A stretch of 64,000 bases of DNA from QWHO01 sp039809865 (lineage in GTDB: Bacteria; Vulcanimicrobiota; Xenobia; Xenobiales; QWHO01), in the NCBI GenBank assembly GCA_039809865.1, contig JBDHVW010000015.1:48736-112735 (forward strand), given 5' to 3'. The translations under genes and the position numbers were made by a program. A model generated the notes under the pieces. It made no database searches. It saw only the letters and a program-made list of their open reading frames with translations, and was not told where the DNA came from. Shown here piece by piece: positions 51,456-59,983 of this stretch (within the stretch, counting starts at the first letter, position 1; every line of letters starts with the position of its first letter).

Positions 51456-52052
51456 TCATATCTCGATCAAACGCATGAACTCGTTGCGGGAGCTGACATT
51501 GTTGCGAAAGCTCCCCAGCATCGCGCTGGTCACGGTCGAGGAGCCCTGTTTCTCGACCCCCCGCATCATCATGCACATGTGGTGGGCGTCGATCACGACG
51601 GCCACACCGTGGGGCTGCAAGGTTTCCCAGAGACACCGCGCGATCTGGTGGGTGAGGCGCTCCTGCACCTGGAGGCGGCGCGAGAAGACCTCTACCACGC
51701 GGGCCAGCTTGGAGAGGCCCACCACCCGGTTGTTGGGGATGTAGCCAACGTGGGCCTTGCCGAAGAACGGCAGAAAGTGGTGCTCGCACATGCTGTAGAG
51801 CTCGATGTTGCGCACCAGCACGATCTCCTCGCTCTGCTCGTCGAAGATCGCGCCTTTGAGAATGGCGTCGGCGTCCAGGTGGTAGCCCGAGGTGAGATAG
51901 GCGTAAGCCTTGCTCATCCGCTCCGGCGTCTTGAGCAGCCCCTGCCGGGTGGGATCCTCCCCCACCAGCTCCAGCATCCGGCGACAGTTGGACTCCAGCT
52001 CCTCGTAAGGGAACTCGCCGTTGGGCGGAATGAATTCGTCATCCGTCTTCAC
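51456..52052 (-). CDS. folE: GTP cyclohydrolase I (FolE)
   Basis: FolE makes 7,8-dihydroneopterin triphosphate for folate. The 198-residue protein has the zinc and active-site motifs MCEHHFLPFFGKAHVGYIP, GLSKLARVVEVFSRRLQVQERLTHQIA and AHHMCMMMRGVEKQGSSTVTSA. It starts with GTG 52052 inside the end of the ferredoxin gene, a 14-base overlap, so the two are translated from one mRNA. Confidence 0.96.
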   Translation of the reverse strand: MKTDDEFIPPNGEFPYEELESNCRRMLELVGEDPTRQGLLKTPERMSKAYAYLTSGYHLDADAILKGAIFDEQSEEIVLVRNIELYSMCEHHFLPFFGKAHVGYIPNNRVVGLSKLARVVEVFSRRLQVQERLTHQIARCLWETLQPHGVAVVIDAHHMCMMMRGVEKQGSSTVTSAMLGSFRNNVSSRNEFMRLIEI

Positions 52053-52365
52053 GCTGTACCTCCTGAAGTTGCTCGACCAGAGTCGGGATCCGGACCGTCA
52101 CGGGCCCGTGCACGCGAGCCTGGCAGGCCAGCCGCCAGTCGGCCTGCAGCCGCTCGTCGGGCAGCCGCTTGCTCTCCTTTTCGTTGAGCGGCGACAGGTG
52201 CTGCTTGCCCTCGCGCACCTGAACCCGGCAGGTGGTGCACTGGCCGTTGCCGCCGCAGACGTGGCGCAGGTTGACCAGGCCCTCGGCTCCATCCATGACG
52301 CGTGCCCCCGCCCTGACCCGGGCGGTCTTGCCCGCGGGCAGAAACGTGACCTCGCACCAACTCAC
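52039..52365 (-). CDS. [2Fe-2S] ferredoxin-like protein
   Basis: The 108-residue protein has the cluster pattern Cys-x5-Cys-x2-Cys (HVCGGNGQCTTC) and a fourth Cys in WRLACQARV. This is the plant/vertebrate-type 2Fe-2S fold, of the adrenodoxin-like or ASKHA-associated subgroup, as in DUF4445 proteins and Rnf/Nqr ferredoxin domains. The start ATG 52365 gives a normal beta-grasp N-terminus. It overlaps folE, an odd partner; an electron-transfer role cannot be assigned more closely. Confidence 0.85.
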   Translation of the reverse strand: MSWCEVTFLPAGKTARVRAGARVMDGAEGLVNLRHVCGGNGQCTTCRVQVREGKQHLSPLNEKESKRLPDERLQADWRLACQARVHGPVTVRIPTLVEQLQEVQREDG

Positions 52366-52457
52366 CCCGGCGACTTCCCGGGAGCCGCCAGGAAATCCCC
52401 CGGAAGGGCAAGAACCCGCCCCAAATTTAGCGACGACAGGAGCGGTCCACAGAATTT

Positions 52458-52772
52458 ATGGCCAAACGCAAGGCACCCGACCTCTATCGCTGCACGGATG
52501 AGGAGCTGCAGGCTTTCTGGCAGGGTCAAGACCCTTCCCAGGTCGAGGCCCTGGGCGATCATCTCCTGGCTGAATGCCTGCCCCGCTACAACGGGCGCGA
52601 ATACGGCTTCGCCATGCCCTGTTTCCAACTGGTCGAGCTGCGCAAGAAAGCCAACCTCACCCAGGAGCAGGTGGCCGAGAAGCTCGGCGTCAACCCCGAC
52701 CTGGTCAACGCCTGGGAGACCGACCAGCTCAAGATTCCCGGCAGCCTCTACCTGATCTACCAGCAGCTCTAG
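52458..52772 (+). CDS. Small XRE-type helix-turn-helix protein
   Basis: The 104 residues begin MAKRKAPDLYRC and have an acidic first half (DPSQVEALGDHLLAEC). The second half is an HTH: LVELRKKANLTQEQVAEKLGVNPDLVNAWETDQLKIP. It may bind the divergent promoter region upstream of the ferredoxin-folE pair, but that is inference. It converges on rpiA, with a four-base overlap of the stops. Confidence 0.75.
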   Translation: MAKRKAPDLYRCTDEELQAFWQGQDPSQVEALGDHLLAECLPRYNGREYGFAMPCFQLVELRKKANLTQEQVAEKLGVNPDLVNAWETDQLKIPGSLYLIYQQL

Positions 52773-53431
52773 AAGGTCTTTTCCTCGGTGCGGCCGTCCT
52801 CGAAGCCGACCACCAGGCGGTGGACGAGCCCCAGGAAGAGCCCGGTCTCGATCACGCCCGGGATCGCTTTCAGCCGCGCGTGCAGCCGGGCGGGGTCGGC
52901 GATGTCCTCGGGGGGGTAAGCGCAGTCGGCCACCAGGTTGCCCCCGTCGCTCACAAACCCCTCGCGCACCGTCGGCTCCACGCCCGCCTCGCGCAGGCGC
53001 GCCAGCGTGGTGGCCGCGCCAAAGGGGATCAGCTCCACCGGAAGCGCCCGGCTCAGGCGCGCGACCTGCTTGGCCGGGTCGATCAGGATGACCTCGACCT
53101 TGCTCGCCAGCGCCACCAGCTTTTCGCGCAGCAAGGCGCCGCCGCCACCCTTGATGATGTTCCCGGCCGGGTCGATCTGGTCGGCCCCGTCCACGGTGAT
53201 GTCTACGTGCGTGAAGGCCTCCAGCACCGGAATGCCCCAGTCGCGCGCCTGGTTGCCGATGGCGATCGAGGTGGGCACGCCCTGGATGGCCAGGCCGCCC
53301 CGCACCCTCTCGCCCAACAGCTCCAGGAACTTGATGGCGGTCGTGCCGGTGCCCAGACCCACGATCTGGCCGGGCTCGATCATCTCCACGGCGCGGCGCG
53401 CGGCGGCCCACTTGGCAGCGTCAATGTTCAC
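52769..53431 (-). CDS. rpiA: Ribose-5-phosphate isomerase A
   Basis: RpiA interconverts ribose- and ribulose-5-phosphate, completing the pentose phosphate set of this window. The 220 residues show IVGLGTGTTAIKFLELLG, ITVDGADQIDPAGNIIKGGGGALLREK with the catalytic Asp and Lys, and VSDGGNLVADC. The start is GTG 53431, which lies inside the end of pcm. A longer frame upstream would overlap pcm fully and is rejected. Confidence 0.95.
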   Translation of the reverse strand: MNIDAAKWAAARRAVEMIEPGQIVGLGTGTTAIKFLELLGERVRGGLAIQGVPTSIAIGNQARDWGIPVLEAFTHVDITVDGADQIDPAGNIIKGGGGALLREKLVALASKVEVILIDPAKQVARLSRALPVELIPFGAATTLARLREAGVEPTVREGFVSDGGNLVADCAYPPEDIADPARLHARLKAIPGVIETGLFLGLVHRLVVGFEDGRTEEKTF

Positions 53432-54092
53432 GGGGCGGGACTCCTTCCGGGAAACCATAACGGCCCACCAGGGGGACGAAACGGCACTCGACCAGATTTT
53501 CATGGCGCAAGAAGTCGGCCCGTTCTCGGGTGACCCGCACCAGACGGTCGAGGTCGCCTTCGCCGACCGGAATCACCAGCCTGCCCCCCACCGCGAGCTG
53601 CTCGAGGAGCGGCGGCGGAATGCGCGGAGCGGCCGCCGTGACGATGATGGCGTCGAAGGGGGCCGCCTCGGGCCAACCCAGGCTCCCGTCGCCGACCTTG
53701 AGATGCACCGGGCCCAGCCCGAGCTTGTCGAGACGCCCTCGCGCCTGGGCCGACAGCTCGGGGATGCGCTCGATGGAGTAGACCTCTTCGGCCAGCAGGG
53801 ACAACACCGCGCACTGGTAGCCGGAGCCCGTGCCGATCTCCAGCACGCGCTCGTTGCCCTTGAGCTCCAGGGCGGCTGTCATGGCCGCCACCATCCAGGG
53901 CTGGGAGATGGTCTGGCCGCAGTCGATGGGCAGGGCCGCATCGTCATAGGCCCGCTTGCGCAGGGCGGGAACGAAGATGTGGCGGGGCAGGCGCTCCATG
54001 GCCTGCAGGACGCTCTCGGAGGTGATCCCGCGGTGGCGCAACTGCTCGGCGACCATCCGGTGGCTTTCGGCGACCCACCCCTGCTCGGACAA
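53421..54092 (-). CDS. pcm: Protein-L-isoaspartate O-methyltransferase
   Basis: Pcm repairs isoaspartyl residues in damaged proteins with SAM. The 223-residue protein has MERLPRHIFVPALRKRAYDDAALPIDCGQTISQPWMVAAMT, here seen as MERLPRHIFVP and GQTISQPWMVA, the SAM loop VLEIGTGSGYQCAVLS and the late VGGRLVIPVG. The start is TTG 54092, three bases after the pcnB stop. It overlaps rpiA by 11 bases. Confidence 0.93.
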   Translation of the reverse strand: MSEQGWVAESHRMVAEQLRHRGITSESVLQAMERLPRHIFVPALRKRAYDDAALPIDCGQTISQPWMVAAMTAALELKGNERVLEIGTGSGYQCAVLSLLAEEVYSIERIPELSAQARGRLDKLGLGPVHLKVGDGSLGWPEAAPFDAIIVTAAAPRIPPPLLEQLAVGGRLVIPVGEGDLDRLVRVTRERADFLRHENLVECRFVPLVGRYGFPEGVPPREH

Positions 54093-54095
54093 AGG

Positions 54096-55403
54096 TTACC
54101 CCTCGACCGGTGTTTTGCGGCGGCGACCCCGGCGTCGGCGCCGGCGCCCTCCCCCACCGCCTTCGTCGTGGGACTCTTGCGGACCCGGGGAAGGGCCCGA
54201 TGGTCCGGGAGCGCCGCCCTCGGCGCCCTCGATGCGGCCCTTCCACCAGTCGAGCTCGGCTTCGTTGCCCGAGGCCGAGGCCCACAGCTCGAACAGGAGG
54301 AAACTGTCGGCAAAGTAGGATTTCTGGTAGAAGCCACGGGGCAAGCCTTTGCGCCTCCGAGTGGGGAGCAGCTTGCGCTGGGCCAGGAGCAGCTGCTGGG
54401 CGCGCTCGGAGTCGCGCCGCGAGAGGCCCATCACGTCTGACAGGTCCTCGAGCGTGGTGCGCACCATCTCGCCCGCATCTTCGAGCGTGGTCAGACCGCG
54501 CTCCAGCACCAGCGGGTAGGCCCAGACCGAGAAGAGAATGGCGCGCTCGACCTCCCAGCCGTTGGCGATGCGGCGGTCGATCTCGTCGAACATCCGGAAC
54601 ACCAGGTGGGCGTCACGATCCTCGGGGACGTGGCCCGCTTCGGCTCGGGCCAGATAAGAGGCCAGATTCGGCTCCACGTGGGCCAGCAGGCCCGACTCGT
54701 TGAGATATTCCAGGCTGGTGGCCGAGGCGCCGCACTCCAAGAGGCGCGCCAGCTCCTCGTGGACGCGCGGCCGAGCGGCGCTCTCGAGGTGGTGCAGATG
54801 GCTGACCAGAGCCTTCCAGGTGTTCTTCTCCAGCTTGAATCCGAGCTTGGCGGCGAACTTGATGGCCCGGATCATGCGCACCGGATCCTCTTGGAAGCGC
54901 ACGTTGGGGTCGCCGATGGTGCGGATGATCCCCTTCTTGACGTCTTCCACGCCGCCCACGTAGTCGTGCAGCGAGAAGTCGGAGATGTCGTAGAACAGGC
55001 CGTTGACGGTGAAATCGCGGCGGCGGGCGTCTTCTTCGGGGCTGCCAAAGGTGTTGTCGTGCACCACCAGCAGGCTGTCGCCGTCAGGCCGGGCCTCGGC
55101 CTCGCGCCGGAAGGTGGAGACCTCCACAATCTTGCCCGAGTTGAAGTGGATGTGGGCCAACCGAAAACGGCGCCCGATCAGGCGACAGTTGCGAAACAGA
55201 CGCTTGAGCTGCGAGGGACGGGCCGACGTGGCCACGTCAAAATCTTTGGGCCGCCGTTGCAACAAGAGATCGCGCACGCTGCCCCCGACCAGGTAAGCGG
55301 TGTGCCCGGAGCGGTAGAGGCGGTAGAGGACCTTTAAAGCGTCCTCATCGATGAACTTACGCGATATCGGGTGCTCGGAACGGGGAATCACCCGGACTGC
55401 CAT
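54096..55403 (-). CDS. pcnB: Poly(A) polymerase / tRNA nucleotidyltransferase family (PcnB-like)
   Basis: The 435-residue protein has the PcnB N-terminus IPRSEHPISRKFIDEDALKVLYRLYRSG, nucleotide-binding AYLVGGSVRDLL, the catalytic DFDVATSARPSQLKRLFRNCRLIGRRFRLAH region and RRRDFTVNGLFYD. A phosphohydrolase-like helical domain follows. The last 50 residues are Gly/Pro-rich and end in a very basic tail (GGRRRRRRGRRRK) that probably binds RNA. The start ATG 55403 was chosen because the family N-terminus follows directly. It heads the pcnB-pcm-rpiA operon. Confidence 0.9.
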   Translation of the reverse strand: MAVRVIPRSEHPISRKFIDEDALKVLYRLYRSGHTAYLVGGSVRDLLLQRRPKDFDVATSARPSQLKRLFRNCRLIGRRFRLAHIHFNSGKIVEVSTFRREAEARPDGDSLLVVHDNTFGSPEEDARRRDFTVNGLFYDISDFSLHDYVGGVEDVKKGIIRTIGDPNVRFQEDPVRMIRAIKFAAKLGFKLEKNTWKALVSHLHHLESAARPRVHEELARLLECGASATSLEYLNESGLLAHVEPNLASYLARAEAGHVPEDRDAHLVFRMFDEIDRRIANGWEVERAILFSVWAYPLVLERGLTTLEDAGEMVRTTLEDLSDVMGLSRRDSERAQQLLLAQRKLLPTRRRKGLPRGFYQKSYFADSFLLFELWASASGNEAELDWWKGRIEGAEGGAPGPSGPSPGPQESHDEGGGGGRRRRRRGRRRKTPVEG

Positions 55404-55475
55404 GAAGGGCCTTTTTGACCCTTTCCGGGAATCCCCTTCAAGTTCCACCCAGAAGGCATGCGCGGGCTCAGGTGG

Positions 55476-55481
55476 TAATTT
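55476..55481 (+). promoter_or_regulatory. TANNNT -10 box of the L,D-transpeptidase gene
   Basis: TAATTT is followed by seven bases and the ATG at 55489. Confidence 0.45.
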
Positions 55482-55488
55482 ACCTATC

Positions 55489-56424
55489 ATGCTGAGAAAA
55501 TCGCTGGCCGCCCTGGCCGTCTTCGGGTTTATGTCCCTGTCCGCGTCCGCCGAGCAACCCCGGTACATGGTGGGGAAAGTGGACAGCTACACGGCGGTTG
55601 AGGGCGAAAATCTGCTGAACATCGCCGAGCGCAACGATCTGGCCATCGACCACCTGGCCTTCGCCAACCAGTGGCCGACCTCGGCGACCAAAATCTATCC
55701 CGGCACCTTTGTGATCATCCCGCACGCCCGCGTGCTGCCTTCCAATCCTCCCAGCGACGGGCTGGTCATCAACCTGCCGGAGCGGGGGCTTTATTTTTTC
55801 CGGGGCGGGCACTTCAAGAAGTTCTGGCCCATCAGCATCGGGCTGCGCGAGGATTTCCCCACCCCCACCCGCTACGTCTCGGTGGCCGACAAGCAGGTCA
55901 ATCCCACCTGGTATCCCCCGCCCTCCAAGTGGGCGCAGGGCAAGAAGGCCATCGGTCCTGGCAAGGACAACCCGCTGGGCGACCGCTGGATCGGCTTGAC
56001 CGGCGGCCACTACGGCATTCACGGCACCAACAAGGACGAGAACATCGGGCTCTCCACCACCCACGGCTGCATGCGGATGTACAAGCGCGCCATCCATGAG
56101 CTCTACGACAGCGTGCGCATCGGAATGCCGGTGCGCATCGAGTACGAGACCGCCAAAGTGGGCCGGTTCTCGGATGGCTCGCTGTACCTGGTGACGTTCC
56201 CCGACATTTACGACAAGTCCGACCCGGCCAAAGCCGCGCGAGCCGCCCTGAAGCGCCTGGGAATGGAAAACGCCTGGACCCCCGAGCTGCAAAAGGAGGC
56301 TGCCCGAGGACTGGGCCTCCCGATCGCGCTCGAGACGGCGGTGGTGATGCGCCCGCCGGCTCCTCCGGCCCCCGAGGCCCAGAGCGAGCCCGCGCCGGAG
56401 CCGCAACCCCAGGCAACCCCTTAA
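55489..56424 (+). CDS. Exported L,D-transpeptidase (YkuD) with LysM
   Basis: The 311-residue protein has a signal peptide (MLRKSLAALAVFGFMSLSASA), a LysM-like segment (YTAVEGENLLNIAERNDL, about residues 35-80) that binds peptidoglycan, and a YkuD domain with GGHYGIHGTN (His178) and STTHGCMRM (Cys194). It makes 3-3 cross-links or attaches proteins to the wall. The C-terminus is a Pro/Ala-rich tail. It is transcribed divergently from pcnB. Confidence 0.93.
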   Translation: MLRKSLAALAVFGFMSLSASAEQPRYMVGKVDSYTAVEGENLLNIAERNDLAIDHLAFANQWPTSATKIYPGTFVIIPHARVLPSNPPSDGLVINLPERGLYFFRGGHFKKFWPISIGLREDFPTPTRYVSVADKQVNPTWYPPPSKWAQGKKAIGPGKDNPLGDRWIGLTGGHYGIHGTNKDENIGLSTTHGCMRMYKRAIHELYDSVRIGMPVRIEYETAKVGRFSDGSLYLVTFPDIYDKSDPAKAARAALKRLGMENAWTPELQKEAARGLGLPIALETAVVMRPPAPPAPEAQSEPAPEPQPQATP

Positions 56425-56446
56425 GGCTTCTTTGAGGGCCTTCGGG

Positions 56447-56452
56447 TAGGCT
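56447..56452 (+). promoter_or_regulatory. TANNNT -10 box of the gene at 56460
   Basis: TAGGCT is followed by GTCTGGC and the ATG at 56460, again with seven bases. Confidence 0.5.
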
Positions 56453-56459
56453 GTCTGGC

Positions 56460-56951
56460 ATGAACGTGCAGATGATCCAGCCGGCAGCGATGGGGACGCT
56501 CCGGCCCGCTCTGGCGGCCCGCCCGACCCCCGCTTCCAGCGATGCGCCCGAGTTCGGCGACAAGGTCGAAGTCGGCAGCCAGTCCGGCAAGAAGTTGGCC
56601 TGGTCTCTGGGCGGCGCCGCCCTGGGCGCGGTTGGCGGCCTGGTCGCCACCCACTTCGTCACCCCGATGCTCACGCCCATCCTGGCGCTCGGGGTCGGCG
56701 CGCTGATCGCGGCCGGACCTTTCAAGATCAAAGGCAAGAAGGTCTCGGAGTATCTCAGCGTTTTCAAGGGCAAGGAGGGGGACGCCGCCTCGGAGGCCAC
56801 CGCCAGGCGCCGCAACCTTTACGTGCGCATAGGCGCCGGCATGGGTGGCGGGGTTCTGGCCGCCCACTTCATCGCTCCGGCTCTGATGCTGACGACCGTG
56901 GGCGCCGGCGTGATCGCTGGATGGAAGCTGGGAAGCCGCGAAGCGCAATAG
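56460..56951 (+). CDS. Glycine-zipper membrane protein of unknown function
   Basis: The 163-residue product starts MNVQMIQPAAMGTLRP, with a Pro/Ala leader. Two hydrophobic Gly-rich hairpins follow: LGGAALGAVGGLVATHF with ILALGVGALIAAG (residues about 50-82) and GAGMGGGVLAAHF with GAGVIAGWKLG (about 125-160), separated by a basic loop. No signal peptide is seen. The style matches the other M-x-V proteins around 8-30 kb, although this copy is far from them. Confidence 0.6.
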   Translation: MNVQMIQPAAMGTLRPALAARPTPASSDAPEFGDKVEVGSQSGKKLAWSLGGAALGAVGGLVATHFVTPMLTPILALGVGALIAAGPFKIKGKKVSEYLSVFKGKEGDAASEATARRRNLYVRIGAGMGGGVLAAHFIAPALMLTTVGAGVIAGWKLGSREAQ

Positions 56952-56973
56952 AGAGCCGCGCTGGGGAAGTCAG

Positions 56974-57010
56974 GAAGGCGGAGAAAATTCTTCGCCTTCT
57001 CTTCTTTTTC
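56974..57010 (+). terminator. Intrinsic terminator
   Basis: GAAGGCGGAGAA (56974-56985) pairs with TTCTTCGCCTTC (56988-56999) with one mismatch, and is followed by TCTTCTTTTTC. Confidence 0.75.
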
Positions 57011-57143
57011 AAGCAGGAGACGTCGCGGACCAAGGGCGAAGCCGGGCGCTGAAAAAGCACACATGTTCGAAAAAGGACTCGCTCGAACACCGGGCGAATA
57101 CCCTAGAAATTTTTCAAAATCTGGTCAGGAGGTTTTTCAAGAA

Positions 57144-57911
57144 ATGAAGTCTGCGCTGCGGTTCGCCGTCGCCCTCGGGTTGGGTGCGGCGCTCTTCTCC
57201 CCGGCCTGGGCACAACAGCCCGAGCAGCCCGTGGCGGGTCCCGACATTCGCGATCGCGAGATCGAGCGTGGCGAGACCGTGGGAAATCCCCCGCCGCCGA
57301 TGCAGCCCCGTCCCGTGGTCGTTCCGCCCACGCCCGCCCCGGTCATCAAGACCGAGGTCTACAAGCGGATGGACTGCAAAACCCTGACCGGCCGTCCCTG
57401 CTGGGCCACCCGCGACATCAGCGGCACCGGCTACTCGGTGATGCGCCCCGTCAACCGCTACATGGACAACGGCCGCATCGTGCTGAGCGCCCCCAACGAC
57501 GATTGGGTTCGCAACAACCAGCCGGGTGGCGATCTCAACCTGTTCTCCGAGCAGCGCTCGGCCCGTATGTTCGTGTGGGCCGACCAGATGGTGAGCGGAA
57601 TGTCGGCGCAGCGCGCCGTCACCAACTTCATCAGCGGCACCAAGGCCGTGACCTGCGGCGACTGGTGGGGTCCGGTTCCGTTCAACGTCGCCGGCATTCC
57701 GGTCTACAAAGGCTGGGGCTATGACGTGTTCGGCAACTACTACTACGAGGTTTACAGCTGGCAGCGCTACGGCATGCAGTACACCATCGCCACGCGCACG
57801 CCCTACACCAACCGCTGGGACGTCGGCCTGAACTCCGACGTGGCCTACTTCATCACGCACGCCCACCCGTCCACCAGCTCCGTGCTGGCAGCGCTGCGGC
57901 GTCAGCGGTAG
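57144..57911 (+). CDS. Exported protein of unknown function
   Basis: The 255-residue protein starts at ATG 57144 after AGGAGG and has a signal peptide ending SPAWAQ. A Pro-rich linker (PPPPMQPRPVVVPPTPAP) follows, then a Trp/Tyr-rich beta domain with several cysteines (DCKTLTGRPCWATRD, VTCGDWWG). It looks like a secreted or surface protein. I do not recognise the family. It may be co-transcribed with the TolB-like gene 37 bases downstream. Confidence 0.6.
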   Translation: MKSALRFAVALGLGAALFSPAWAQQPEQPVAGPDIRDREIERGETVGNPPPPMQPRPVVVPPTPAPVIKTEVYKRMDCKTLTGRPCWATRDISGTGYSVMRPVNRYMDNGRIVLSAPNDDWVRNNQPGGDLNLFSEQRSARMFVWADQMVSGMSAQRAVTNFISGTKAVTCGDWWGPVPFNVAGIPVYKGWGYDVFGNYYYEVYSWQRYGMQYTIATRTPYTNRWDVGLNSDVAYFITHAHPSTSSVLAALRRQR

Positions 57912-57948
57912 TCCCCTGCCCACATACTGGTGCAGCCCCCGGCAGTGG

Positions 57949-58830
57949 GTGGCCCCTCTTCTCCTGTTCGCAGGATTGACGGTGCCGCTCGCTGCCGGTC
58001 CTTTATCCGAGCGAATTCTGTTCGTGTCCAATCCCACCGGCAAGGATCGCATCTACGTGATGCGCTCCGACGGGCGCGACCTGGAGCGCTTCCTTGATCT
58101 GCGCGCCAACGCCCAGGAGCCGACGCTCTCGAACGCCGCGCAGGCGGTCGCCTTCCAGAGCGATCTCAATGGCCGCTGGCAGATCTATCGCGTCGATCTC
58201 GAAGGTGAGCACCTCCAGCGCCTGACCGACTCGCTTTCCAACGAGCGGCATCCCAGCTGGTCTCCCGACGGCAAGCGGATCGTCTTCTCCAGCTGGCGCT
58301 GGGGTCAGCCCGAGATCGCGGTCATGGGTGCCGACGGAGGCGAGGCCACCCGGCTCACCTGGGACCAGATGGTCAACGTTCGGCCGGTCTGGTCCCCCGC
58401 CGGCGAGTGGATCGCATACGTCTCCTATCGAGGCGGCTCAGCCGATCTGTGGGCCTACAACTTCGCGCAGGACGATACGGTGCGCCTGACGTTCAACTCG
58501 ATTCAGGATACGACCCCGGCCTGGTCGCCCGACGGCAAGCGTCTGGTCTACGTGGCGCGCCACTACTGGGGAACCTGCCTCTCGCTGGTCGACATCGACC
58601 ATCCCGAGCGCCAGGTCGACTTCGCCCGCGAGTATCCCGAGGCGCGCGACCCGGTGTTCAGCCCCGACGGTCGTTACGTGCTGTTCTCCAACCCGGCCGG
58701 GCTCTGGCGAGTGGAGCTGAAGGACGGCGTTCCCGGGCCGGCCATCCCGCAAGAGGTAGGCACGCCGCCGTGGAACCGCATCCCCGATTTCCGCGACCTG
58801 GACTGGTCGAGCCAGCCGCTACCCTGGTAG
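57949..58830 (+). CDS. TolB-like WD40/PD40 beta-propeller protein
   Basis: The 293-residue protein has a short signal peptide and at least five PD40 blades, with the repeated SWSPDGKRIVF, PVWSPAGEWIAYVS, AWSPDGKRLVYVA and VFSPDGRYVLF. Such propellers act in the periplasm; TolB proper has an extra N-terminal domain that is absent here. The start is GTG 57949. Its end overlaps the convergent plsC gene by 12 bases. Confidence 0.8.
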   Translation: MAPLLLFAGLTVPLAAGPLSERILFVSNPTGKDRIYVMRSDGRDLERFLDLRANAQEPTLSNAAQAVAFQSDLNGRWQIYRVDLEGEHLQRLTDSLSNERHPSWSPDGKRIVFSSWRWGQPEIAVMGADGGEATRLTWDQMVNVRPVWSPAGEWIAYVSYRGGSADLWAYNFAQDDTVRLTFNSIQDTTPAWSPDGKRLVYVARHYWGTCLSLVDIDHPERQVDFAREYPEARDPVFSPDGRYVLFSNPAGLWRVELKDGVPGPAIPQEVGTPPWNRIPDFRDLDWSSQPLPW

Positions 58831-59472
58831 CGCCAGCATCGCCTCGCGCAGGCGATCGGTCGCCTCCTGCACCTGCGTCTTGATGCTCTCTCCCGGACGC
58901 GGCGCGCCGAAATCGAGCGGCTTTCCGAACGTGATCGACTTGGGGTGAAAGCGTACGAATTTGGCGCCCAGCGGCAAGAACTGATTGGTGCCGCGCATCC
59001 GGGCCGGGATCACCGGGGCGCGCTCGCGCAGCGCCAGCATGGCCACGCCCGGATAGAGGGGCAATAGCTCGCCGGTGGGGCTGATCCGTCCCTCGGGATA
59101 GACCACCACGCCCTGCTCGTTGCGCAGGAGGGCGCGGGTGTGGTTGATGGCCTGCGAGTCCCACTCCCCGCGCCGGACCGGGTACGACTGGAGAAAGCGG
59201 ATCGTGGGACCGACCCACTTCATGTGGTGCAGCTCCTCGGCGGCCATGTAGAACAGCGCCCGAGGGCAGGCCACCAGCATCGCCAGCGGGTCGGCCAGGC
59301 TGAGGTGGCTGCAGGCCACGATGCAGCGGCCGGTCATCGGCACGTTCTCGACGCCGCGGATCCGGTAGCCACCGAAACCGCGGTAAATCAGGCCGACACC
59401 GAACCGGATGAGGGGGAGCCAGAGCTTCTGGTAGCTCGCTTTGGGCTCCAAGGACAGCGAAGTGGTCGTCAA
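58819..59472 (-). CDS. plsC: 1-acyl-sn-glycerol-3-phosphate acyltransferase (PlsC-like)
   Basis: PlsC acylates lysophosphatidate in phospholipid synthesis. The 217-residue protein has a membrane-associated N-terminus, the catalytic HX4D motif in CSHLSLADP, FYMAAEELHHMKWVGP, the second-block VVVYPEGRIS and the VIPARMRGTNQ segment. The start is TTG 59472, overlapping the TGA of the upstream small gene. Substrate choice among acyltransferases of this family is not certain. Confidence 0.88.
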   Translation of the reverse strand: MTTTSLSLEPKASYQKLWLPLIRFGVGLIYRGFGGYRIRGVENVPMTGRCIVACSHLSLADPLAMLVACPRALFYMAAEELHHMKWVGPTIRFLQSYPVRRGEWDSQAINHTRALLRNEQGVVVYPEGRISPTGELLPLYPGVAMLALRERAPVIPARMRGTNQFLPLGAKFVRFHPKSITFGKPLDFGAPRPGESIKTQVQEATDRLREAMLALPG

Positions 59473-59924
59473 CGGTAGCCGGCTTGCTCCAGCGTGGGGC
59501 CGAGGGTGCCCGGTTGTTGCAGCATGAACCCGGCCACGGAGTCGTAGTTCAGCATCACGCCCGCGTCGGCATTGGCCCCAGGATAGAGATACGTGGAGAT
59601 GGGGCCCTTCACGTAGATCCGCTGCGGCTTGCCCAGGGTGCGCTCGAGATACTCCCGCGAGACCCCGTAGAGGGCCAGGCTGTGCCCGCGGGCCTCGAGG
59701 TCGAAGCCGCTCACGAACACGACCTCCTCGTCCTTGACGCGCACGATGGTCTCGCCGTGGTCGAACTTGTAGATGTCCGCCTGGATGTCGTCAGGTTTGC
59801 CTTTGACGCCCTCGAGCTCGGTCGTGTTGAGTCCGGGAGCCACTCCCTTGATGGACAGCTGCCTGTCAGCCAGGCCCATCCCCAGGCAGACGATGGCCAG
59901 CAGGCAGATCAAGGCTTGTCTCAT
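59469..59924 (-). CDS. Small exported protein of unknown function
   Basis: The 151-residue protein has a signal peptide (MRQALICLLAIVCLGMGLA). The domain has a repeated GxPxxI-type pattern (GVKGKPDDI and LGKPQRI), as in SmpA/OmlA-like proteins, each followed by strands with KFDHGETIVRVKDEEVVFVSG. This hints at a two-repeat BamE-like fold, an inference only. It is coupled to plsC. Confidence 0.6.
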   Translation of the reverse strand: MRQALICLLAIVCLGMGLADRQLSIKGVAPGLNTTELEGVKGKPDDIQADIYKFDHGETIVRVKDEEVVFVSGFDLEARGHSLALYGVSREYLERTLGKPQRIYVKGPISTYLYPGANADAGVMLNYDSVAGFMLQQPGTLGPTLEQAGYR

Positions 59925-59983
59925 CGAGGTCTTTTGGCCAGCCGCGGAGGGGGCTCCTGCGTTCGGCAGAGAATGCGGCGTTC